Shown piece by piece: positions 27,856 to 38,306 of a stretch of 38,855 nt of DNA. The stretch's first letter is position 1, and each line of letters starts with the position of its first letter. The position numbers were made by a program, and so were the translations under genes. Source of the DNA: Nemertoderma westbladi. Lineage: Eukaryota > Xenacoelomorpha > Nemertodermatida > Nemertodermatidae. The stretch lies in contig JAUCBJ010001478.1 of the NCBI GenBank assembly GCA_032718475.1, positions 1 through 38,855 of the forward strand. The letters run 5' to 3'. The notes beneath the pieces were generated by a model. It had not been told where the DNA came from. It did no database searches and worked only from the letters and a program-made list of their open reading frames with translations.

Positions 27856-30800
27856 TTACGTTATGGAGTCCCTAGATATTTGTCGGATTAGGGAAGTGGT
27901 CGTAGGAAGAGTATCTTGCCTTCCATAGTTTCCGGACAGTTTTCGGTCTCTTTCCAGTAAACATAAACGACTAGCTGGGCGATTGAGTTGTTGTGTTACT
28001 TTCTCCGCTCCCTTGGCCTGTCTACTCTCCGCCGTGGTAAGATGAGGAGGCCATTCTTCTTCTTCTTTACTTAAGAAGTCGGATCCACCTAACCAGCCTG
28101 GAGTATCTATCAGTTCTTGAGGAGTTGCTCCTCTGGAAGCGATGTCGGCTGGATTAATCGTCCCAAGGCAATGTCTCCATTGATCTACATTGGAGTTAAT
28201 ATCGTCATTATCTGAGGAGTATGGTGTTCCCTCAGTTGGATCGTCCACATCACTGCTCTCCACTTCCCATTCCTTTACTTGGTATACCTGTTGTTGAGGT
28301 AATCTCTCTTTGAGAGTTCTACGGGAAGGGCCAGTGAAGTACCAACCTACTCTAGTTCTTACCGCATAGGTTTGTAGTGGCTGCGGTTGAGCAGGCCGTT
28401 TCTCCAATGTCTCGAGCGCCTCATGCGCGTTTTGGCCGATGAGTATTTGCACTCCAGGATAATCTGTCTGGAATCGAGGTATCTTAAGCTGTTGGATGCT
28501 CTCGTCCTCGTCCCAGTTATAAGGTTCTACTTGGGTAGTAGCGAAGTTCTTTATAGCCACCATTTTTACTGACCTTATACTTTGTTCTCCTAATTTATCC
28601 TGGGGGGTGGACAACGCACCTACATAGTAATCTGCCATTATGGTAGATTTCCAAACCTGTATAACTCCTGACATATTTAACTTAGTTCGGAATTTGGGTT
28701 GTCCAGCAAAGATGTCTTCGGCAAGTTCTTGATCGATGAATGTTCCTGTGCTACCGGAGTCAAGGAGGGTGTTCACTATGTAACTTTTGTTAGGGCCATG
28801 AACTCTTACCTGCACTACAGGAAATTCTCTGATTCCTACGTTGGAAGTTGGAGCTTTCCAAGATGGTTGTCTGTCAAAAGTAGTTGGGGGGAACTCATTG
28901 TCAGTGTCCGTTTCGTAAGTAAGTGCTCGATACACCGCGGTATTTATTAGGTAACAGGATTCGTTGGCGTCGGAGAATTCGTCAGTATAGAATCCTTCCA
29001 TCTCAGATTCTTGATCAGTGTCATTTACATCACTGAATTGGACATGCAGTTCGGGCTCACTTACCTGACTCAGGTTGTTTCGTTCGAATACAGTGTGTAA
29101 CAAGATGTGATGTTTCGCACCGCACTTTGCACACTTTACGTCGGAGTAACAGGTTCGCCGTTGGTGTCCTTGTCTGAGGCAATTATAGCATAACCGCTTA
29201 TCCCACATGACTTCACGTCTGTCTACCAGGGATTTCTTTAGGAATTCAGCACACACACTCAAACGGTGGGGCCCGTCGCACAGCGCACATTTTGGTTTGA
29301 TGTTACTCACTTTACCTTGGGTAACGTTATACACTCTCGTTCTTTCTTCGGGCTTTCTTCCGTGAATTCTCTTAGGAGACGTAGGAGGAGTTGTTGTTAC
29401 CTGTTCTCTCCTGTCACTGGTTCGAGACTTATATTTACTTACGTCTTTATAGGTCTTGTTGTCATAGTAGGATTTTGCTGTGTCTTTCCCGCTGTCCTCT
29501 TCCTGAGAGACTTGGCTTTCGCCGTCGTCAGTATAACACACTGGTGTTACCCTTCTCCTAGAAACGGGTTTCTCACTTACCTTATTTTCCGATGTTTTCT
29601 CTCTGGACTGCTTTATGAGTTGTAATTTTACTTCACTATCTAAGAAGGACATGAGATCAGCCATAGTAGGGCCTCGTCGTTGCTGCTCATTCATATACAA
29701 CACTTTCTTGTCCCAGCGTGTACATACTCCACCCTTTGGTAAAGTAGAGACTACGGCTCCAATAACCATGGAACTCTGATATTCATAAGACTTACCTAAC
29801 CAGTCCAATTGTCTACAGATCTCCTGAATCTCATCGGAAAACTCTATAATCCCGCTACTAAGGAACTTTCGGGGGGCTACTAATTTTGCATACAAATACT
29901 TAGCTATGTTATCCTTGTTACCATACCTGATGTTTAATGTATCCCAAACTTGTCTTAATCCATCTGGATGTCCAATAAACTTTAACGCCATTAACTTGGG
30001 AGGTCCTTCCAAGCACTTGATGAGGAATCTAAGTTTCTCTCCATTAGATAGTACAGAGTCCTGTATGCTATCTTTGTAATATTCATTGAAAGGTAACCAT
30101 TTCATCTCATCTCCATTGAATATGACGATTTCTCCCACTTTGACCACTTGGCGGGCTTCTGTTCTCGCCATCTGACGCATAAAGCTTTCTTGGGCCATTG
30201 TGTTATTTAATATCGAATTATCGGTATATAAATTTCTCGGATTATTATCAGGTCTATAGGGAATATCATTAACAACAGGTTTATAATCACCCTTAATAGG
30301 GTTTGCTATAGGAGTTTCTAATTCACTAGCAGTATAGATGCGTGTAGGCTCCATACCTTGCGCATGTAATACTTCAGACCTAACAGGTTGACACAATGTT
30401 ACAGGGGGTATTGGTATCGCTTTTTGTATATTGACTAATTTGTCGCGTTCTAGCGCAATACTTTGCTGCACTTCTTGTAATTCTACTCTACCTTCCCTTA
30501 CTGTTCCCTTGAGTTGGTGGACAGTCTCCTGCATTTGTCCGAGCAGGAGATTCATCCCCCGCCGTCCCTCCTCTACCCACTCGACCGCCGAAGCGGGAGT
30601 CGCCAACATTGTAGCGGGCAGACGCGGAACGACGGGAGACAAATTTTTGATTTCTCTCTCTGCGTCCAGGACAGGGATATTCTCACGGACTGTTCTACCG
30701 GGTACATGCAGTGTAGTACTGTGTAAAGGGAATTTAGGGTTTGTTTCAGGGAGTACAGGTGTCTCTAGCACCGAAGGGGTGGCTTCGAGAACAGGCCTAA

Positions 30801-31995
30801 TTATTTCAGGCTCATCTGTTATAGTAGGGAGTCTGTTGCCGGTAATAATTTGGTCTGTGGGTTCTGTACTACCTACGGTTGTGCTAGCTAATTGTCTTCT
30901 AACAGCTGGGGGCAAATCAGGCAATTTATGACGGTGAGATGTTCTTCTACGCCTACTGAGACGAGATCTATTTCCTCCGCCTTCAGGATCGGTGGTATCA
31001 CCTTCCTCCGATGATGTATAGCCTTGGCGTTTGGGAGTAGATCGACTCATCATCTGCATTTGACTAGCAGTTAACTGTTTATTTATGCAGTCCTGCGTCT
31101 CTTGCAGATTTTCTAACTCCATTTGGGTGGCCTCTTCAGAAGCTTTCCGTTCTGCTTCTGCCACTGCTTCTGCCATCTTTCTATCTGCTTCGGCCGCTGC
31201 CATTGCTACTGCTGCCTTTCTGTGTGCTTCAGCCCTTGCTTCTGCCGCCTTTCTGTCTGCTCTAGCCATTGCTTCTGCCGCCTTTACTGCTGCTGCCTTT
31301 CTGTCTTCGACTAGTTTTCTCTTCACTTGTTCTTCTTGGACTCTTGTGATGCGGAGTTGTTCATCAAATTTAGCTTGATTCGCAGCTAACTTTTCCGCAT
31401 CGATTGCGTCCAACACAAGCTTGGTTCCTTCACTATTAGGGCGAAGTCCAGACAGTCGTCTCCTCAACTCTTCGTCTCCTAGGAATCGCTGATAGTCTGA
31501 CAGATAGATGTCAATGGCGTCTCTAGTTCGCGGCTTCTCTGCTGCTGTTAATTCGCTTTCCACTTCGCTTTCCACTTGAGAAGAAGTGGCGTCGACTGAT
31601 TCTTCATAGGTTGGCCGCTCATCATAAACCGTATCCGACATCTTCGCTCCGCGTTCGGGTGTCCGCTCAGCAGTATCCGAACTACTGGAGCTATCGGGCC
31701 GCTGAGAACTAGGTTCTTGGCTAGGATGTTGCTGCAGTTTGACAGCTGCTTCTTGATCCCGCTTGACTTGGGCCCGAGTGCCGATGATATACCTACGTTG
31801 TTCTACTAGCCTAGGGTCTGACACTACTACTGTAGGGATGGCCTTTTTTACAATAGTAGGTGACTTAGACTTGGATCTGGGATGTTCTATACTTTGATCT
31901 TGGTCACAGATCCTTTTAATACGCTGTCTAAGTCTAATACTCATTCTAACACTTTCTAAGAGACTATCTGACAGTGATTGGGTTGCGTCTGACAT
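27856..31995 (-). CDS. BEL/Pao gag-protease polyprotein with RT deleted in frame
   Basis: 1379 residues. Residues 1-160 are charged. At 200-300 there is an Ala/Glu/Lys/Arg-rich coiled coil with repeated ADRKAAEA-type units. A Ser/Pro-rich linker follows. The BEL-type gag domain (DUF1759-like) lies at about 620-790 (IFNGDEMKWLPF). Zinc knuckles are at 903-967: CALCDGPHRLSVC, CYNCLRQGHQRRTC and CAKCGAKHH. The retropepsin-like protease (DUF1758-like) has its active site LLDSGSTGTF at 1077-1086 and LIGQNAHEAL at 1185-1194. An acidic linker (1245-1270) then joins directly to WRHCLGTINPADIASRG (1273-1289), a motif found downstream of reverse transcriptase and RNase H in BEL pol. The whole polymerase is therefore missing without loss of frame. 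The ORF ends soon after with no integrase. Gag and protease could still act in trans with intact relatives. Confidence 0.93.
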   Translation of the reverse strand: MSDATQSLSDSLLESVRMSIRLRQRIKRICDQDQSIEHPRSKSKSPTIVKKAIPTVVVSDPRLVEQRRYIIGTRAQVKRDQEAAVKLQQHPSQEPSSQRPDSSSSSDTAERTPERGAKMSDTVYDERPTYEESVDATSSQVESEVESELTAAEKPRTRDAIDIYLSDYQRFLGDEELRRRLSGLRPNSEGTKLVLDAIDAEKLAANQAKFDEQLRITRVQEEQVKRKLVEDRKAAAVKAAEAMARADRKAAEARAEAHRKAAVAMAAAEADRKMAEAVAEAERKASEEATQMELENLQETQDCINKQLTASQMQMMSRSTPKRQGYTSSEEGDTTDPEGGGNRSRLSRRRRTSHRHKLPDLPPAVRRQLASTTVGSTEPTDQIITGNRLPTITDEPEIIRPVLEATPSVLETPVLPETNPKFPLHSTTLHVPGRTVRENIPVLDAEREIKNLSPVVPRLPATMLATPASAVEWVEEGRRGMNLLLGQMQETVHQLKGTVREGRVELQEVQQSIALERDKLVNIQKAIPIPPVTLCQPVRSEVLHAQGMEPTRIYTASELETPIANPIKGDYKPVVNDIPYRPDNNPRNLYTDNSILNNTMAQESFMRQMARTEARQVVKVGEIVIFNGDEMKWLPFNEYYKDSIQDSVLSNGEKLRFLIKCLEGPPKLMALKFIGHPDGLRQVWDTLNIRYGNKDNIAKYLYAKLVAPRKFLSSGIIEFSDEIQEICRQLDWLGKSYEYQSSMVIGAVVSTLPKGGVCTRWDKKVLYMNEQQRRGPTMADLMSFLDSEVKLQLIKQSREKTSENKVSEKPVSRRRVTPVCYTDDGESQVSQEEDSGKDTAKSYYDNKTYKDVSKYKSRTSDRREQVTTTPPTSPKRIHGRKPEERTRVYNVTQGKVSNIKPKCALCDGPHRLSVCAEFLKKSLVDRREVMWDKRLCYNCLRQGHQRRTCYSDVKCAKCGAKHHILLHTVFERNNLSQVSEPELHVQFSDVNDTDQESEMEGFYTDEFSDANESCYLINTAVYRALTYETDTDNEFPPTTFDRQPSWKAPTSNVGIREFPVVQVRVHGPNKSYIVNTLLDSGSTGTFIDQELAEDIFAGQPKFRTKLNMSGVIQVWKSTIMADYYVGALSTPQDKLGEQSIRSVKMVAIKNFATTQVEPYNWDEDESIQQLKIPRFQTDYPGVQILIGQNAHEALETLEKRPAQPQPLQTYAVRTRVGWYFTGPSRRTLKERLPQQQVYQVKEWEVESSDVDDPTEGTPYSSDNDDINSNVDQWRHCLGTINPADIASRGATPQELIDTPGWLGGSDFLSKEEEEWPPHLTTAESRQAKGAEKVTQQLNRPASRLCLLERDRKLSGNYGRQDTLPTTTSLIRQISRDSIT

Positions 31996-33359
31996 GTTTG
32001 TTTACACAGTTGAATGCCTACGGCTATAACTACAGTTAAAGTAAGTCTAGTAATTCAGTATCACTGTTAGCCTAACAATTAATTACCGATACTGCTACTC
32101 AGTGTAGCGTGATATATATAATATATTAGAATACCGGTATGCTTATAGTATATATAAGTATTATTTCAGACTAGATTTGTCACAGAGTACCGGTATATAA
32201 TTTTAGCACAAATATATATAAATATATAATAGGCCTATCGTGAATCCCGGTATGCAGCTTACACTTATAGTATATATAAGTATAATTATGAACTAGAATT
32301 AATTACAGAATACCGGTATGATTTCAGCTCAAATTTATAGAAATAAATATAATAAGCCTATGGTAAATACCGGTATGTCAATTATTTTAGAATAATTGAA
32401 TTTCTGAATATTTTAGGGTTACTTGGTTACTTTAACTTACTTTGTTACCGTTATTTAAGCAGTAGTCCAACTGATATTGAGACCTAGTTGTTGTATGGCA
32501 GGCCTACTATTTATAAATCGTTTGAGTCGATTTATAATAGATATATACCCGTTTAAAAGGGGTTTTGTCAATATTTGAAATAAATGTTATTATTTCTGGG
32601 GGAGTCACTACACAGAAGCTGTGCGCTCTCAGTGAAGTGCTACCTATGGGACACTAAAACAGATAATTCTAATTTACCTAAGTTACTTAATACTACAAAT
32701 TACTTACGATACGGGTGAGATTAAATCTCTAATTAAACACAACAAAAATATTACGTACGAAATTTTAGGGTAATTTTACAGGAAGTCTACAAACCAGCCT
32801 AACAAAGGGTTAGAATTCTGGTTATTACAACGGACAGGGTACTACGGTATTTGAAAATAATAAGTAGTAGTAAATATATTGCACTGTCCAGATAGGAAAA
32901 TACCACCGCCTGACGACCTATAGCCGTATCGCTATAGGTACTACGTTATGTATCACGGAGTGTTCCTACCTAGAAGTTAATTACCGCGGACTACCAGATC
33001 CAACGTGCCTATTAACCACTTTACAACACAATATACGGCCTACACACCAATTACTTTCGGAAAGCACTGTACACTAAACCCTAAATTAGGTACGAGTACT
33101 GGTACAACAAATAATCAGTAGTTAAATATACTTGAACAGTTAAAAGAACCACGGCATCTGCTGGAGTGACCGGTGCACAAAATCACCAGTCTTGTCCTAC
33201 GCCAAGCAGCCTGTGTAGTACCGGGGTTAATTTAACTATAACGGTATGTGTAACAAGCACAATTACTGTAGGAATGAACTTGGGGACATGAATGTTGCGA
33301 ATAATCGCATAAACTCTGAATAATAAATATTACGCTACCCGTACAGAATACTCAAACAA
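31996..33359 (-). other. Long leader of the BEL-type element
   Basis: No supported gene. Two diverged units (about 32131-32250 and 32250-32375) share TACCGGTATG, CTTATAGTATATATAAGTAT and ATATAATAGGCCTAT blocks. Transcribed from the right LTR, this would be 5' untranslated sequence before the gag ATG at 31995. Confidence 0.55.
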
Positions 33360-35450
33360 AATACAAACCAAACGCTGGCAGACTACCACCAAGCCTAAAT
33401 AAACTACCGTATGTGCAGATTCCAAAATGGTTAGTTAGTAGGCGTTCTAACACGGTAGTACGACTTATTCTTTAACCCTATTAAACCCGGGGGGGGGTCA
33501 ATATGACCCTCCCCGTGGTTTTTTTATTATAATTCTGAAACAAACGCAGTTGGGTATCTGAAATTTTATGACTTTTCCTAAAAATCTATTGTCTTCATGG
33601 TAGTGAAAACCGTTTTCAAAAATATTGGGTACTTTTCGAGTTATAGCACCATTTTTTAACCCTACTTTTGGCACTTTTTTTGAGACGTTTTTTGAAAATT
33701 ACATTTCATTAAATATGAATTGTAACATCTCTATTTTTGATTTACACCGGTTTTTTGGTGTTAGAAATTGGATGGAATTCATATAAATTGATTTAGAAAT
33801 TTCAAACTTGTTTTTTTCGATGGGTGCCAAATTTTGGTGCCAGCACCAAATTTTGAAATAAGTCAATTTTGTAAATTGATTGTTTGAAACTTGTTTTTTA
33901 CGCAATTGGAGTTTTTTGGGGTTCTGGATTCGATGAAATATATAATAGTTGCACCAAGCGTATCAAACTTGTATTTTTCGGTGCTGTGAGCAAATTTTGG
34001 TGCTAGCACGAAATTTTGAAAATCCATTCAATATATAAAATTGCTTGTGACAATTTATTTCTTGCGTTTTAGAGGTTTATGGCTGTTCTGAATTCAATGG
34101 AAAATATAATTATCTAACTAGACATCTCAAACTTGTATTTTTCGGAAGTGGGTGCAAAATTTGGTGCTAGCACCAAATTTTGAAAACCATCAAATATACC
34201 AATTGATTGTGTCACCTTGTCTCTTGCGTTATACGGGTTTGTGATGGTTCTGAATTCAATGGAATCAGTAAAAATTTCATAAGAGTTCTCAAACTTGTAT
34301 TTTTCGCCGGTGGGTGGAAATTGTTGTGCCAGCACCAAATTTTGGAAAATATGCAAATTGATAAGTAGATAGTATCACCTTGTTTCTTGCGTTATACGGG
34401 TTTACGAGGGTCCTGAATCCGATGGAATCAATAAAAACAGCACTGGACATCGCAAACTTGTACTTTTTGGTGATGGGTACGAAATTTGGTGCTAGCACCA
34501 AAATTTGCCAAATTACGCCGAAAAATACAGGTAGCAATGATCTGGTATATTAGAAATGTATTCCATTAGAATCAGCGCCCTCGAAAACCTGAAAATGTGA
34601 ATTTATAGCATCGTATAAGTGAATTAAAAATTTTGTGTTCTAACTGAAAAGTGCTGGTTACTTGGTTTTTTCATTTTTTTCCTACGCAGAGAGGACTAAA
34701 CAGCCATTTATAGTAATCATATCATTTTTAAATATTTTCCAATGTATTTTGCACCCCAAAAAACCTGTATTGAAAAATAATTAGCCGAAAATGTAACTTT
34801 CAAATTTTGTGAAAATTGTGCACTACTTGTAATTTTGGTGCTGCAATATAACCACCCCAGTACATTTTTTCGAAATTTTTTTTTTTCAGTCGGATCCAGA
34901 CAAGTGATACCTACGTACAAACAAAAAATCAGACGTTTTCGTAAATATTTGCAGATTTTAGAGGGGGGGGGTCAATATGACCCCCCCCCCGGTATTTGTA
35001 CAACATTTTATAGCCCGGTACTAATAGGGTTAAGAGGGGATTGACCTTACAGCTATGGCTGCCCCAACTTACTAACTGGCACTTTATCAGACAAACTCTA
35101 CACACGCAGCAATCTCTTCAGACCTAATAATAGCTAGACAACAATCCAGCCTACAAAATATCTGAGTAATAACTATTACAGTACCTGAACAGACCACACA
35201 AACAAACACAGGCCAAAACGTTGGCAGAATACTGTCAAGTCTAAATAAACTACAGTATGTGCAGATTCCAAAATGGTTAGTTAGTATGCGTTCTAACACG
35301 GTAGTACGACTTATTCTTTAAGAGGGGATTGACCTTACAGCTATGGCTGCCACAACTTACTAACTGGCACTCTATCGGACAAACTCTACACACGCCGTAA
35401 TCTCTCCAAACCCAACAACAATCCGACAACAGTCCGGCCTACAGTTATCT
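33360..35450. repeat. Tandem duplication of ~270 bp in the leader, one copy interrupted
   Basis: Unit 1 is split by the piggyBac-type element (about 33360-33475 plus 35030-35190). Unit 2 is intact (about 35191-35450). Shared text includes GTGCAGATTCCAAAATGG, TTCTAACACGGTAGTACGAC and GAGGGGATTGACCTTACAGC. Unit 2 preserves the empty TTAA site at 35318-35321. Confidence 0.92.
33476..35029 (+). mobile_element. piggyBac-type non-autonomous element, complete
   Basis: 1554 bp flanked by TTAA on both sides (33472-33475 and 35030-35033). Ends are CCCTATTA...TAATAGGG. Each end carries GGTCAATATGACC beside G or C tracts (around 33486-33515 and 34963-34990). Internal ~165-bp repeats each hold TTTGGTGCTAGCACCAAA-type palindromes. 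No transposase ORF. TTAA duplication, CCC termini and the intact empty site at 35318-35321 together support piggyBac-type cut-and-paste insertion. Confidence 0.9.
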
Positions 35451-35816
35451 GAACAATCTGAGCAGACTTACACGTCTTCAGCTCAATATTAACTTACATG
35501 TAAATAAAACATACAGAAATAAGTAAAATCTCAATAAAAAACCAGGACTGCAGTCCCTGATTAAATACTAAGACCTACCGGTATACAATAATCAAAATCG
35601 AATAATACTAATGTACTTATACTGGAAGTACCGGTTAGGACAGTTGGGCCTACAGACCTACAGAAGTACCGGTTCTGGCAGTTGGACCTACGGACCTACA
35701 GCAGTACCGGTTCTGGCAGTTGGGCCTACTGACCTACAGAAGTACCGGTTCAGGTTTACCGGTCGACCGGTACTTTCAACTTTATTGCTTACTGCAATAA
35801 AGACAATAACTGTTAT
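35451..35816. other. Leader next to the right LTR, with a 38-bp tandem repeat
   Basis: About four units of 38 bp at 35627-35752, each with AGTACCGGTTCTGGCAGTTGG and CCTACAGACCTACAG-type text. A primer-binding site would be expected at 35816 and just below on the minus strand; the sequence there (ATAACAGTTATTG) does not begin TGG, so I cannot name a tRNA primer. Confidence 0.7.
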
Positions 35817-38285
35817 TGTACGCGCTTTTGAAGACCTTTAGCAGTTTAACCTGCCAAAATTTATATGTCTTTTGGTTTATAAATAGACTTTAGAAGTTGA
35901 CAAATATTTAATACCAATGAACACAACATTAGCAGAAGCCAGCCTAGTGCGCGTCCATTCACCCGCTGGATATTCCCGGGAGACTGGATTCTGAGGGCTT
36001 AGATTATTATTGCAGTGTAAGCTTACTGTATTATTCGATTGATCGTTAATAAATAATTTCTGACTAATATTATTCGCTTTCGGGAAATATTAACAGTTCC
36101 TTTAGGACGTGGCGCTCTATCTAGGTAAACAGAGATATGACTTATACTAATCACAACGGTAAGTCGGTAAGGCTTATGATTCACGTATGAGGCGCATTCT
36201 TTAGGAAATGCTTAGTTATCAGTCACAATCAGGCACACTACCGGTAACACACAATACTGCTCACTAATTTGCCGACCGTCAATGAATTTTATCATATATA
36301 AAGAGAACAGCAACGGACTCATGTAGCGCTTATCAAATAGCATTAAATTCACTACAAACCACAATAATATAAGTCGCAATCGCTATATATAACCCGTCTC
36401 TCTAACCTGTAGTGTATCAAGAAAATTGGGAAATTTGGGTTCTTTATAAATGTTCTCCAAATAATAATATTCAACCAAAACACAACAGTAAATAGCATTA
36501 AGACGGTAGGTTAAGATGGTAACACTGTTTGACTGGACCGATAACAGTTATACGCTCTATAATCTTAAGCCTACTAATGTTTCTTCTAAAGTCTGAAACG
36601 AATTGACTCTAGAGCCGGTGTTCCTGGCCTAGATAGCAACAACAAAACTATATCAAGAAAAACAGTAAGACTGAACACTAGGGTAGGTCGATTTTTACTT
36701 TTTTTGGATATCTAGATTTTCTCATTGATAAAAAGTGGCCTTGGGTCCTAAAACTTTGTAGAAACGAAATTTTAACTCCTAAAAATCATGTTTGACCCCT
36801 GCACTGGACGTCGTCCAGTTCCCGCCCTAGCCGCTAGTGAGTCATTTTCCCAATTATTGTGATGATCAACTTCTAGTATTCCTACCGCATTGATATTATG
36901 CTCATTAGAACCGCAATGACCGATTTAGTTGGTGTAAACACCTTCAAAACAAGCATAGAGCGAGTAGTTTTTGAGATATTGCAGAATATGTGAAGTCCGG
37001 TACAAGTCAACATTAGCGCCTTGATGCGGTATTGACAAATACACTAAAAATGATACTTCTAATTATCTCAAGGCATCCACAATTTACACATAACTGCAAT
37101 GATCAATTTAGGGGATGTTGACACTCTAAAAATATTAATTGAGTGATTAGTTTTCGAGTTATTGTACAAAATGTCAAGGTTAGGTCCACCAATTAATGAC
37201 CTTATATTGAGCTGACTCAGTCCAGACGTTTTGTACAATAACTCGAGAACTAATCACTGAACTCATATTATTAGAGTTTCAACATCCCCTAAATTGATCA
37301 CTGCAGTTATGTGTAAATTGTGGATGCCTTGAGATAATTAAAAGTATCATTTTTAGTGTATTTGTCAATACCGCATCAAGGCGCTAATGTTGACTTGTAC
37401 CGGACTTCACATATTCTGCAATATCTCAAAAACTACTCGCTCTATGCTTGTTTTGAAGGTGTCTACACCAACTAAATCGGTCATTGCGGTTCTAATGAGC
37501 ATAATATCAATGCGGTAGGAATACTAGAAGTTGATCATCACAATAATTGGGAAAATGACTCACTAGCGGCTAGGGCGGGAACTGGACGACGTCCAGTGCA
37601 GGGGTCAAACATAATTTTTAGCGCTCTATGCTTGTTTTGAAGGTGTCTACACCAACTAAATCGGTCATTGCGGTTCTAATGAGCATAATATCAATGCGGT
37701 AGGAATACTAGAAGTTGATCATCACAATAATTGGGAAAATGACTCACTAGCGGCTAGGGCGGGAACTGGACGACGTCCAGTGCAGGGGTCAAACATAATT
37801 TTTAGGAGTTAAAATTTCGTTTCTACAAAGTTTTAGGACCCAAGGCCACTTTTTATCAATGAGAAAATCTAGATATCCAAAAAAAGTAAAAATCGACCTA
37901 CCCTACTGAACACTCCTAGTATCATCGGCCGAATATCTGCACGTCGACAGAAGAAATCGCTCTGATTGGCTCAAGCCAAACAAAGAACCATGCGTCCAAT
38001 GGCTGTTTCCATGCCAGCAACCAGCTGCCAGATGTCGCAATCCGAACCATCAAGGCCAAGCCGTGTAAAGGTATTTGGTGCATTGCGGGTTTTTTGCCTT
38101 ACCATGTCCGCCAAAGCACGTATATAGAAGAATGACTTTTATGTCCGTTAAAATACCTGTAATGGTACCTTGCGGGCGAGGGGAATATATATACAGTTAG
38201 AGAACCTTTTAGAGTATTCCAGCGCCTGGGGGGAAACTGGATTGCGAAGCAAAGGGGCCAGTTATATCCCACTGAAGCTTTTACA
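35817..38285 (-). repeat. Right (5') LTR of the BEL/Pao-type element, interrupted
   Basis: LTR sequence lies at 35817-36679 and 37915-38285, 1234 bp in total, almost identical to the left LTR. It is interrupted by the foldback element (36680-37904) plus one 10-bp duplicate. As the promoter-bearing LTR for minus-strand transcription, it may have been disabled by the insertion. Confidence 0.93.
36680..37904. mobile_element. Foldback element with ~496-bp inverted arms, 10-bp target duplication
   Basis: Left arm 36680-37175, spacer 37176-37224, right arm 37225-37904. Ends are AGGGTAGGTCGATTTTTAC and its complement. ACTGAACACT flanks both sides (36670-36679 and 37905-37914) and is single in the other LTR (24361-24370). 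The right arm holds a perfect tandem duplication of 184 bp (37438-37621 and 37622-37805); without it both arms are 496 bp. A nested palindrome ACTGGACGTCGTCCAGT lies in each arm. No protein is encoded. A 9-11-bp duplication is common for Mutator-like elements, but the superfamily is not proven. Confidence 0.93.
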
Positions 38286-38306
38286 AACTGTGACCACAAC
38301 CCAAAC

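Larger units (their letters stand above)
23510..38285 (-). mobile_element. BEL/Pao-type LTR retrotransposon, complete ends, internally damaged
   Basis: Direct repeats of 1.23 kb bound the element, with TGTACGCGC...TTTTACA ends read on the plus strand. The 5-bp target duplication AACTG lies outside both (23505-23509 and 38286-38290). Coding is on the minus strand, so the right repeat is the 5' LTR. Order from right to left: 5' LTR, long leader, gag-protease ORF, ~1.6 kb without genes, zinc-knuckle ORF, a purine-rich tract, 3' LTR. Reverse transcriptase and integrase are absent. Two later insertions lie inside, at 33476-35029 and 36680-37904. No primer-binding site beginning TGG was recognised next to the 5' LTR. 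Confidence 0.92.

Noticed and set aside
30431-31378. Plus-strand Ser/Cys/Ala-rich open frames
   Set aside because: They are antisense to the gag coiled coil and linker; composition follows from the GCT/TCT-rich complement.
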